This document shows positions 33,289-43,429 of a stretch of 64,000 nucleotides of DNA, piece by piece. Where the stretch lies: assembly GCA_020080175.1 (NCBI GenBank), contig JAGHQL010000112.1, forward strand, positions 23,893 through 87,892. Reading direction: 5' to 3'. This stretch comes from Glutinoglossum americanum (lineage: Eukaryota; Ascomycota; Geoglossomycetes; Geoglossales; Geoglossaceae). The translations under genes were made by a program, and so were the position numbers. The notes below the pieces were generated by a model. That model was not told the origin of the DNA and did not search any database. It saw nothing but the letters and a program-made list of their open reading frames with translations. Every line of letters starts with the position of its first letter. The first letter of the stretch is position 1.

Positions 33289-34241
33289 AGGCGGGTGCCG
33301 GATGAGAAGCTCTGCATCAACTGTGGTAAACGTTCCTGATATGCTGGGTGCTGGCGCGACTGAGAGGTCGTGGGACTTTGCTGCGGGGCCCAGTCAACAC
33401 TTCTTGTGGCTGGCAGACATTGCATTCAGAGGGTCCATACCAGATATCTCGTCAAATTGCTGTTCCAAGCATTATTCGAGCAGGTTGGCGATGGTCGCGC
33501 GGTCTCTCACCATTGACCAAAGGCCCAGGTTCGGCCCAGCTTTTTTTGTTCCGGCACACAGGGATAATTTTGGACAGATAACTGAGTCCACAGGAAAGAG
33601 AAGGATCGCCACAAGCCTGACAGCCACATACTCTCCAGCCACAGGCCGTCAACAGAGATTATGTAAGATAAAATACATTGTGGGTGTGCCACACCTTGAC
33701 CAGGGATCTTGATCGCTTGAATCCGAGGTACCGACCGATGTGGCGACGTCGCATGACATGAACGCACACGGGCGCCACAGGGCTGACAATGACTGCCCAG
33801 CGCGGGGGAATGACTCGGAAACCCAGATCAGACCGTTCTATGAGTTTGAAAGGCGAAATGAGCTCAATGGTGGTGCTGTGACGGAGCGTTGCCGTTTCGC
33901 CATGAAAAGAGGCTCTTCACAAATCAGGAGGGTGGTGACGATGTGTGTTACAGTCACCTAGAACCAGTGACCGTATGTTGCACTTGGGTTCGTAAATCGC
34001 AGTTGCTATTCGCTAGACTAGAGTCTAATGGACTATGCGTATTTATACCGTCACCTTAAGGGTGGCGCTGGGGCTACCTATATAGTAGAGGAGACATTCC
34101 TGGACGTATGTAGTTCGTACCCTTCGTCGGTGGCGCCTACGTCCTCTGACCGTAATGTCCGTTGTGGCCGTACCAACGGCCATGGCGGTCACTACGGTCA
34201 GGTGTCACGTGGTTGTCTGACTAATCCGCTGCATATATTTC
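33289..34241. other. Intergenic, no gene seen
   Basis: Open frames on both strands (such as 33302-33712) have no recognisable content. The region around 34140-34215 is rich in self-complementary CCGTAATG/GGTCACTACGG segments. The last 9 bp (34233-34241, ATATATTTC) are the target duplication of the outer MULE. Confidence 0.45.
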
Positions 34242-34353
34242 GGCGCCCACTAGGCGCACGGCACCGGCTCCCAGTAGGCGCACACGGGTGTGCGCCGTTA
34301 GTCAGCCCAAATTGATTAGTCAACCTGAAATTGCCCTGCACCAACAGCGATGT

Positions 34354-36156
34354 TTATTCTTCTATATAACGTTGTGGGCATGCTCTTGCGCCTCGTCTAT
34401 GGCCAATAGTATGGCATTTGCTACATGTAGGAGGAGTTTTCTGCGTTTGTGCTGCTTCAACAACCTCAAATTGGCTAGACTCGCGCCGTGTACTGAACTC
34501 TGGAAGCTTGGATTGCATCCCACAATGCCGAGACTCAAGACGCTGAGGCTCTAGAAGATGAATTGAAGTTCTATTACGTATAAGATGTCAATGTAAATGG
34601 AAGTCTTCAAGAAGAAGAGGCTTACCTTGGTGTATATCTAAGACATGTAAGCATAGAAGCCCATGAACTTGTATGAAGACACCTGTACAAATAGAAGATG
34701 GTAAAGGATCTGTCTTACAAAACCTCCCTTGCCGTTGCTCTTCAACCCTTCGTAAAGCTTCATGTGATACCTATCCTTGTACTGACTTATATAAGGCCTT
34801 GTCAAGCTCCAAAGATGTCCGAATATGTTGTTTTGCTTGATTTGCCTTCAATTCAGCAAGTTGGTTATTCAATGCAAGGCGTATCGACTTCCAAGCTTCA
34901 AAGAGGTCAAAAGTTGACCTTCGAAGGTATGACTTAAGAAGTGCATGGATCCCTTCAACACGAGACATAGCTGTATTCCCAAAATGAAGGTGTTGATCAA
35001 CCTATGCTGAAACAAGTTTCTTCTTATAAGAAATAAGTCATGTTTCCTTAATATAGCCAACCTGCTTGCGATTTGAAGGATATCTGTTTTCAAATTTCTC
35101 AAGACGCTTCTTATATGTCTCTTCATTTGGTAAATTTAGGATCAAGAACCAATATCTATAGAACTCCTTCCATATATCAGTATCTTCAAAAGCTGGTTGG
35201 CACTGTGCGAGGACTGCCTTATTTGCGTGCCATATACAAATAAGTGTTGCTGATGGAAAGAAATTAGAAATAGCATTTATTGCTACAAGGCATCGGTCTG
35301 TCAAAATAACAGAAGGGAAGACTCCACCGTATTGTTCGTATATAGTTTGCAACCGCTCAAGGGCCCAGATGTAGTTTCCTTCAGCCTTGCCGCTTAAAAA
35401 AGCAAAAGCAATACAAAAGGAGTGATTTGTAGCATCAATGCCAATCATATCAAGAAGTGGCATCTCATATTTATTCGTCTTATAGGTACAGTCGAGGATA
35501 AGAATCTCGGGGTACGCTCGAAGGTATACGAGGGAATCAGGATACGCAAAAAAAACAGCTGTAACATGACGATCTGACCCATATTCCATACGACTCCAGA
35601 AGCCTTTCTTCTCTAATTGGTTTGCAAGAGCATGAATTGGACTCTCACCATCTCGAGATTCACGACAAGCCTCAGCAATTCGGTTATAAATATCTTGACG
35701 TATCTCAAGGGAACCGCTTTGTCATACGATTGTCTGAATCTCCTTAGGAGCAAGTCCTGCATTTGAAAGAGATGCGATTTGCGTATTTCTAGAGAGCTTG
35801 CGTTGAATTGGGTGTGCAGATGGGTCCAGACTTGGTTCGTGATTATGAATCATATAACATTGATTGAGACGATGTTTTAAGGTCCAGCCTTCAATAGACT
35901 CTCTTGCAACAACTGAAAAGGAACAATTTGTCATACGAGTAGATGTCTTGCGTTGACGCTCTCTATCAGAGGGTGGTCGGCGACTTTGATCGCATGCAAA
36001 AAAAACTCTTAAAAAGCTATTTGACTCCCGAATTGACCTTTGTGTTATAAAAGCATAGCCTCGGGGCTTTGCATATACGTTAATTGACTCAAATAAGGCT
36101 TTGCGGAACTCAAAAAAGCCCTCAGGAGGGAGGCAATCATCTGAGAAGGTTGTCAT
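34354..36156 (-). pseudogene. MULE transposase of the inner element
   Basis: ATG at 36156 (MTTFSDDCLPPEGFFEFRKA); the frame ends with a TAA at 34354. A FAR1-like N-terminal zinc domain region is followed by a MULE DDE core: first Asp in LILDCTYKTNKY, second Asp in VILTDRCLVAI, a CxxH-type IWHANKA, and Glu in MSRVEGIHALLKSYL. The C-terminus has a zinc knuckle, CSKCHTIGHRRGARACP. Stops at about 35724 (CGA to TGA), about 35040 and 34995 (TGG to TGA by comparison with the outer copy, which keeps Trp there) and a few nearer the end inactivate it. It is closely related to the outer transposase along its whole length. Confidence 0.85.
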
Positions 36157-36182
36157 GAGTTGGTTAAGGCATACACAAGTAT

Positions 36183-37420
36183 GTGTCTAATGAGAGCTCA
36201 GAGGAGAGCAACAGCAGTAGCAAAGAGAGCAATAGCGGAGAAAGCAACAGCGGAGAGAGTGATAGCGGAGAGAGCGACAGTGGAGAGAGCAATAGCGGAG
36301 AGAGCGACAGTGAAGAGAGCGACAGCGGAGAGAGCGATAGTAGAGAGAGCGACAGTGAAGAGAGCGACAGCGGAGAGAGTGATAGCGGAGAGAACGACAA
36401 CGGAGAGAACGACAGCGGAGAGAGCGACAGCGGGGAGAGCGATAGTGAAGAGAGCGACAGCGGAGAGAGCGACAGTGGAGAGAGCGACAGCGGAGAGAGC
36501 GACAGTGGAGAGAGCGACAGCGGAGAGAGCGACAGCGGAGAGAGCGATAGCGAAGAGAGCGATAGCGAAGAGAGCAACAGTGGAGAGAGCGACAGCTGAG
36601 AGAGTGACAGCGGAGAGAGCAACAGTAGAGAGAGCGATAGCGAAGAGAACAACAGCGGAGAGAGTAGCAGTAGAAAGAGTGATGGTAGCAGCAGCAGAGA
36701 GAACAGCAGCGGAAAGGACGACAACAGCAGCAGAAATGGCGACAATAGCGATAGTAGCAGTGAAGAAAGCGATAGCGATAGCAGCAGAGAGGACAGCAGC
36801 GAAGAGGATGATGGTAGTAGTAGAGAGGGCGACAGCAGCAGCGGAGAAAGCGACAGCGGCAATAGAGAAGGCAACGGCGGCAGAAAGGGCGATGGTAGCA
36901 AAAAAAACCACAGCAGAAGCAGAGACTGACAGCAGCAGCGGAGAGAACAGCAGCGGAGAGACCGACAGCAGTAGCAGAGAGGGTGACAGCAGCGGCGGAG
37001 AGGGTGACAGCAGTGACAGAGAGGGCAACAGCAGCGGTGAAGAGGACGACAGCAGCTGAGGAGAGGGCAACGACAACGGAAAAGGTGACGGCAGTAGCGG
37101 AGGGGGTGGCAGTGGCAGCAGAGAGGGTGACAGCAGTAGTGGAGAGAGCGACAGCAGTAGTAGAGAAGGCAATGACGGCAGAAAGGGCAACAGTAGTAGA
37201 GAGACTGACAGCAAAAGTAGAGACCGACAGCAGCAGCAAAGACTGACAAGAGCAGAGACCAGTAGCAGCAGCAGAGACTGACAGCAGCAGCAGAGAGAAC
37301 AGCAGTAGAGAGACTAACAGCGGCAGTAGAGAGACCGACAGCAGCAGTAGAGGCCAACAGCAGCAGCAGAGAGAGCAAAGTAGAGAGAGCGACAGCAGTA
37401 ATAGCGAGAGTAATAAATTT
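36183..37420. repeat. 15-bp minisatellite of the inner MULE
   Basis: The unit AGCGACAGCGGAGAG is repeated about 80 times with drift; on the plus strand one frame reads (GESDS)n, and all minus-strand frames are largely open. The minus-strand frame in phase with the transposase is open from 37239 down to a single TAG at 36189-36187, only 30 bp before the transposase ATG. Confidence 0.85.
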
Positions 37421-37590
37421 CACCGCACACCCACAATTTCAGGTTGACTAATCAATTTGGGCTGACTAACGGCGCACACCCGTGTGCGCCTACTGGGAGC
37501 CCACAGCACCGTGCTGCTTAGTCAGCCCGAATTGATTAGTAACCCTAAAATTGTGGGCAGGCGCCGAAAATTTCTGTCGCTCTTGATACT

Positions 37591-38580
37591 TTGCTCTCTC
37601 TGCTATTGCTTTCTCTGTTGCCGCTGTCGCCTCCTCTGCTACTGCTGTGGGCTCCCCTACTGCTGCTGTCACCCTCTCCGCTACTGCTGCTGCTCTCTCT
37701 GCTACTGCTCTCTCCGTTACCACCATTACTCTCTTTGTCGCTGTTGCTGCTCTCTTCACCGCCGCCGTTACTCTTTCTAACACTGCTATTACTCTCTCCA
37801 CTGTTGTTGCTGCTCTCTCTGTCGCTACTGTTCTCTCCGCCACTACTATTACTCTCTCTTCATCACTATTGCTCTCTCCACTGTCACCACTGCTCTTTCC
37901 GTTGCTATCACTGCTTTCTCGGTCGCTGCTGCTGCTCTCTCCGTCGCTACCACTGCTTTCTCAGTTGCTGCTACTGCTCTCTCCGTCGCCACTACTGCTC
38001 TCTCAGTTGCTGCTGCTACTCTCTCCATCGCTGCTACCACTCTCTTCACCACCGCCGCTATCACTCTCTCCATCACCGCTACCACTCTCTTCACCACCGC
38101 CGCTACCACTCTCTTCACCACCGCCGCTACCACTCTCTTCATCATCGCCACTACTACTCTTCACCACCACTACCACTCTCTTTACCACCGCTACCACTCT
38201 TTTCATCACCACCACTACTACTCTCTCTACCACCGCTACCACTCTCTTCACTACCGCCGCTACCACTCTCTCTACCACCGCTACCACTCTCTTCACTACC
38301 ACCGCTACCACTCTCTTCACCATCGCCACTACTACTCTTTTCACCATCGCCGCTACCACTCTCTTCACCATTGCCGCTACCACTCTTTTCACCATCACTG
38401 CTACCACTTTCTTCACCATCGCCACTACTACTCTCTTCACCATCGCCGCTACCACTCTCTTCATCATCGCTGCTACTACTCTCTTCACCATCGCCGCTAC
38501 CACTCTCTTCACCACCGTTGCAACTCTCTTTAACACTGCTATTGCTCTCTCTACTGCTGTCACTGCTCTCTCCATTAATT
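37591..38580. repeat. 12/24-bp minisatellite of the outer MULE
   Basis: Units such as GCTACCACTCTCTTCACCACCGCC are tandemly repeated just upstream of the outer transposase. The frame from 37647 stays open through the repeat (Thr/Leu/Ala/Phe-rich) and continues directly into the transposase ATG at 38589. It occupies the same relative position as the inner MULE's array, with an unrelated unit. Confidence 0.85.
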
Positions 38581-38588
38581 TCAATATT

Positions 38589-40376
38589 ATGGTGACCTTT
38601 TCAGATGATTGCCTTCCTCTCGAGGGCTTTTTTGAGTCTCGTGAAGCCTTATTCAAGTCGATTAACGCATACGCAAAGCTTCGAGGATTTGCTTTTACAA
38701 CCCAAAGGTCTACACAAATACAAAGTGGTCTCCAAAGAGTTATCTTCACATGTGACCGAAGTCGCCGATTACCTTCATCTCCAGAACGCTCGCGCTAGAG
38801 AAATACAACTACACATATGACAAGTTGTCCCTTTTCAGTCCTTACTAAAGAGTCTTGTAAAGGCTGGACTCTTAAGTACCGCTCTGGTCAAGAGTATGCA
38901 ACTCATAATCACGAACCAAGCTTACATCCGTCTGCACACCCAATCTACTGATGGCTTTCTTATACACTACAACTAGAAAGCCTCTCGAATGCTGGTCTTG
39001 CACTAAAGGAAATCCAGACACTTGTACGACAAAGCAGCTCTCTTGCTACACGTCAGGATATCTATAACCATATTGCTAATATTCGTCGAGACTCCTGTCA
39101 AGGCAAGAGTCCTATTTATGCTCTTGCAAATCAGCTTGAGCAAGAGGGCTTCTGGAGCCGTATACAGTATGGGCCAGATAGGCACGTAACAGCAGTTTTT
39201 TTTGCGCATCTCCAGTCTCTTATCTACCTCTGAACATACCCTGAAGTTCTCCTCCTCGATTGTATATATAAGACAAATAAATACAGTATGCCACTTCTTG
39301 ATATGATCGGCATCGATGCAACAAAACGTTCCTTTTGTATCGCCTTTGCATTCTTAAGTGGTGAGACCGAAGAAGATTATATATGGGCCTTCGAGTAGCT
39401 TAAGATATTATATGAACAGTGCGGTGGAATCCCGTCAATTATTTTAACAGATCGGTGTCTTGCAGCTATAAATGCAGCTTCATCTCTCTTTCCGTCAGCT
39501 ACATCTCTCTGTATCTGGCATGTAAATAAGGCAGTTCTTGCACGGTGCCAGCCAGCCTTTCAGACAACCAAGAAATGGAACAAATTTTATGGGTTTTGGT
39601 TTTCGATTCTCAATTCACCAACTCAAGAGATATATAAGGAGCGCCTTAAGGAATTTGAAGAGAAATATGCTTCAACCAACCTCGAGCAAGTTGGCTATAT
39701 TAAAGAGACGTGGCTTTTACCATTTAAGGAGAAACTGGTTGCGGCATGGGTCAATCAACAGGCTCATTTTGGTAATACGGCTACCTTCCGTGTTGAAGGA
39801 ATCCATGCGCTCCTTAAATCATACCTCCGGAGGTCGACTTTTGACTTTTTTGAAGCATGGAAGGCGATTCGACTTGCATTAAATAACCAGCTCTCTGAGC
39901 TACAGTCTAACCAGGCAAAGCAACAGATCCGTACGCCTCTTAAGCTTGATAAGATTATATATAAAGCTGTACAGGGCTGGATCTCACACGAAGCACTACG
40001 GAGGGTCGAGGAGCAGCGGCAACTGCAGTGGAAAAACCCCCCTCCATCACCAACTTGTACTGGTACTTTCACATATGTATATGGGCTTCTCTGTATACAT
40101 ATATTAACTACTCATATAGGTCAGCCACTTCTTCTCAATAACTTTCACTCACACTGACGCTTAATACAGGATAGGGCTCCAGTTCACCTTCTAGAGCCTC
40201 ATCGTATAGAGCCAAAAGTAACATCAAAAGTGATATCAAGTACGAAGCGTGAGCCTTGCCAATTTGAAGTTATTGAGGCACAGGCTATACGACAGCCTCC
40301 TACGTGTAGTGATTGTCATACTGTTGGTCATAGACGAGGTACGCGGGTGTGCCCGCAACGCTATTCTAATACATAG
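38589..40376 (+). pseudogene. MULE transposase of the outer element
   Basis: It begins MVTFSDDCLPLEGFFESREA and ends at a zinc knuckle, CSDCHTVGHRRGTRVCP, then TAG at 40374-40376. The DDE core is visible: Asp in LLLDCIYKTN, Asp in IILTDRCLAAI, Glu in FRVEGIHALLKSYL. A frame change near 38790 (PERSR then stop) and several stops (about 38950, 39230, 39398, 40155) break it. Where the inner copy has stops, this copy often keeps Trp or Arg, which confirms that those stops are mutations. Confidence 0.85.
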
Positions 40377-40468
40377 ATATTGATGTTGGTGTTGAATACA
40401 TTTTTTTGTGTTGACTAAGCAATCTTGTGTTAACTAAGCAGCACGGTGCCATGCGCCTAGTGGGCGCC

Positions 40469-40662
40469 ATATATTTCCGGTTACCTTAGTCGACCGTGAC
40501 AATGTGAATGTAATATTTTCCAGGTAGCCAATGTTAGGAGTCTTCAGCAGCGGCCGCAATACGCGACTGACATAAAAAAAACGGGAGATTCTCTATATAT
40601 TTATAAAGACAAAGTTGCTTGAATTTGAAGTACCTATAGTATATCTCACTACAAAGTATATC
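40469..40662. other. Short intergenic spacer
   Basis: It starts with the outer MULE's target duplication (40469-40477). No gene is seen. Confidence 0.5.
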
Positions 40663-40891
40663 TGTCATGAATGCCAATTCCGGGTGCTTGAAAAGCTTAT
40701 ATGGATGGCTTCTATACGACGATTCTAAGCTACAGGAGAAAAGGAGGTTTAGGCTGAGGCCGAGCTATATACACAGTAGCTCAAGCATTGCGTTATTCCA
40801 TGTGACCGCGTGTGCTGTGCACGCTGAGGCTCGGAGGGCCATATGGCTTGCGAGCGAGGCTCTGCGAGCCACGCAAGCCATAACCGTGACA
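40663..40891 (+). mobile_element. Family B LTR, copy 2
   Basis: A 229-bp copy, almost identical to 26201-26429, from TGTCATGAATGCC to CCGTGACA. Flanks ATATC and CGAAG do not match, so this is not a clean solo insertion. It directly abuts the truncated protease region of the minus-strand retroelement, in the opposite orientation to that element's own LTR. Confidence 0.85.
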
Positions 40892-42441
40892 CGAAGCCCC
40901 TAACCTTACACAGGGCCTGTAGGGGCGTCGGTGCCACATCAAGGAAGCGCTCGATTGTCCTTACAAACTTGGTATCGATAAACGTATAGCCATTGGCTCC
41001 GGTATCAATAAGAGAAGAAGTCTTAATTTCTAGTCCTAGGTTGCTAACTGTACATGAGATTATGAACACAGTTTCACCTAGTAATTGACTAAGATCTACC
41101 TCTGCTAATTTAATACCTTTTGGCCCTGAGGAGGAGACTTCCTTCAGGGCTCTTTGTTTTCCAAGGCTGTTGCTTCTCTTGAGCTAGCTGACAACGCTAC
41201 GAGCTTGGTTGCAAGAACCTGCTTGGTCTGCTTGGTCTTTGGCTTCAGGCAGTCCTGTGCAAGGTGACCTGGCTTGAAGCAGTTATAACACTTGAGTTCT
41301 ACTCTGGCTGCAGGTAAACTGGGGGCCATGGGCTTCTTGCTGCTTGCTGGCTTAGTGGTTCAGAGCGACAAGGCTCGTCTTGGGCTGGTCTGGTGGGTTC
41401 TCAGCCTTCTCCACAGCCCGCTTGTGCTTCTTGAGGCAGGCCCAGATCTGCTGGTTATTTGTGGTACAATGTCTTGTAAGTTAGGTTAGAGTAACTGTCA
41501 GGTTGTTGTAGTATGTCACAACAGCTTCTTGCAGCTTCCACGTCAACTTATCGTTCAGGTCGTCCTTGAGATCTTGCAGGCTGATATTGCCATCAGCAAC
41601 ATAGTGTAGAAATGATGCATAGAACTCCTGAAAGGTCTGTTCCTTCTTTATGGCCAGCTTCTTGAAGGTATAACGGGCGTTCCTCTCTTTGTTCAGGTCA
41701 CCATATAGTTCCTCGAGGTGCTGATACAGCTCCTCCACAGACTGGTATGCATGGTGGTTGTCGGCACCCAGGTGGGGTGAGATCAGCATGAAGGCATTGC
41801 CACCCACACGGCCTGCTGCATATATGATCTGTAGCTCTTCTGTCAGGTAGGCATCGCTGTTGCCTTGTAGCTTATTCTTTACCTGAATCAACCAATTGTC
41901 GAATGTTGCTCCATCCTTACATGTGCTGTCAAATAACGGTGAGTCTGAAAGCTTCGTGGTACAGCAAGCAGCTTCAGGAGGTGCTGTTGAGCTGCCAGGA
42001 GTGCTTCCTAGGACAACGAGGTACTCGATGACCATCTTGTTCCTTTGTATAGCTTGCTGTGCTTCATGCAATTGCTTATGGTAATTCTTACTATAGGCTT
42101 GCAGATCTTTCATCCTGGTAATTAGCTCTACAACCTCTTTATACAGGTTCTTAGGATCTTTGAGCATATCTTCGAACTTATCTCTCATGAGTACAGAGTC
42201 TTTATCGTCATCCTCTGCCTTCTGGCAGAGTGTTTCTCTTCTTTGTGTATGGCCTGTAGGCTGTTGTAGAGTCTCTTCAGACTCGTCCAAGGTCTTGAGC
42301 TTGGGCTCGGGTGTCTTCTTGCTAGTGTCTCAAACCATTGTTCATGATCGTTCTTATTGCTACATATTAGGTCTGTCTATGGTGCTCAGGGTGCTCGTTG
42401 TGCTGCTCGGGCGACCATGAAGGTAGCTACATCGTGGTAAT
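40892..42441 (-). pseudogene. Retroelement gag and protease fragment
   Basis: Minus-strand coding: a gag frame 42290-41481 (270 codons; gag-like core TFDNWLIQVKNKLQGN then YASFLHYVAD), a zinc knuckle CYNCFKPGHLAQDC (41329-41144 frame), and a protease start SLIDTGANGYTFID (about 41030-40990) with the DTG active site. The frame is cut at 40892 by the opposed LTR, so reverse transcriptase and integrase are missing. Several stops separate the parts. The layout matches the internal region of a Ty3/Gypsy-type element. Confidence 0.75.
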
Positions 42442-42656
42442 TGTCACGGTTATGGCTCGCGCGGCTCGCGGACCATATGGCCCTCCAAGCCTCAGCGCGC
42501 ACAACACACGTGGTCACATGAAATAACGCAATGCTCGAGCTACTGTGTATATAGCTCGGCCTCAACCTGAACCTCCTTTTCTCCTGTAGCTTAGATTCGT
42601 CGTATAGAAGCCATCCATATAAGCTTTCCAAGCACTCAGAATTGGCATTCGTGACA
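42442..42656 (-). mobile_element. Family B LTR, copy 3 (5' LTR of the minus-strand fragment)
   Basis: Read on the minus strand it runs from TGTCACGAATGCCAATTC to CATAACCGTGACA. At 215 bp it carries small deletions against the two plus-strand copies. It lies upstream of the gag frame in the same orientation, as expected for that element's 5' LTR. Confidence 0.8.
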
Positions 42657-43429
42657 AAAGTTATAGAAAGTGAGCAAAGAAAGAGATAAGAGAAAGGATG
42701 AGCAAGTAAATGAACAAAATATAGATAGCAAGAGAGGTTATTGAGCAAGGGACGGCAAGAAAGGCAGGGCAACTCTGTCACGGCCTTATTCAAACTGCAT
42801 GAGGATGGCTCATCATCTATTCAGGCATAGGGATCTCTCACTGGGAGCCAGAATAGGCTCCTTCGCTGTTTTTATTCTTGGGATCGCCTAAAGTTGCTGC
42901 AGAGCAGGAAGCTCAAAATGACGCTTCCTAAGTAGTAGCAAGTAGAAGGCGAGCAGAGAGAGAGCAGAGAGGAAGCAGAGGGAGCAGAGGGAGCAGTGGG
43001 GGGAGCAAATGAACGAAATGGGTTCTTAGTGGGGGAGTAGGACGGTGAGAAGTTACTTCGAAAAGGGTCGTGGGAAAGGTAAAAATTGGGGACATAAACC
43101 CTAGAATTCACTTAAAGATCTCGTAGCTAAGGTTCTAAAGGGATCGAAAATGGCCACTTAATTTAGTTTCCGAAAATAACTATTGGCTACCACACAGGGT
43201 AAAGCTGATGCTCTAGTAATAGAAGGTTCTAAGAGAGATAAGAGCCAGTACAAACCCCCCCTAATTTTAGTATCTTCCGAAAATAATTATCAGCTGCTTT
43301 CTGTACAGCTAGCCTTTCCACCTCAATTGCCTCTTCGTAGGCATCGCTTTTGAAAGGTCAGGCCATACTTCATGCACTCTTCCTGCTCCTTGTCAAAATT
43401 ATGCCTTTTCCTTTTCCTCATCCTTTCAT
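42657..43429. other. Intergenic, no gene seen
   Basis: Purine-rich (42660-42770) and GCAGAGGGA-type repeats (about 42955-43010). Short minus-strand frames have no recognisable content. Confidence 0.45.

Larger units (their letters stand above)
34266..37501 (-). mobile_element. Inner MULE transposon nested in the outer MULE's terminal repeat
   Basis: Terminal inverted repeats of 68 bp (34266-34333 and 37434-37501) match exactly as far as I can compare by eye. It is flanked by a 9-bp duplication with one mismatch, CACGGCACC (34257-34265) and CACAGCACC (37502-37510). It carries a transposase on the minus strand and a 1.2-kb minisatellite. Identical ends with a decayed transposase suggest recent movement in trans or recent loss of function. 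Confidence 0.93.
34242..40468 (+). mobile_element. Outer MULE transposon, interrupted by a second MULE
   Basis: The element starts GGCGCCCACTAGGCGCACGG and ends in the inverse (GCGCCTAGTGGGCGCC at 40453-40468). It is flanked by a perfect 9-bp duplication ATATATTTC (34233-34241 and 40469-40477), the size typical of Mutator-like elements. Its left terminal repeat is split by the inner MULE at 34266-37501. Its transposase (38589-40376) is broken, so it can no longer move itself. Confidence 0.93.

Noticed and set aside
36164-37423. Several 300-400-codon frames on both strands in the MULE minisatellite
   Set aside because: They arise from a stop-free repeat with a period divisible by three. Only the frame in phase with the transposase is of interest, and even that is not proven to be translated.
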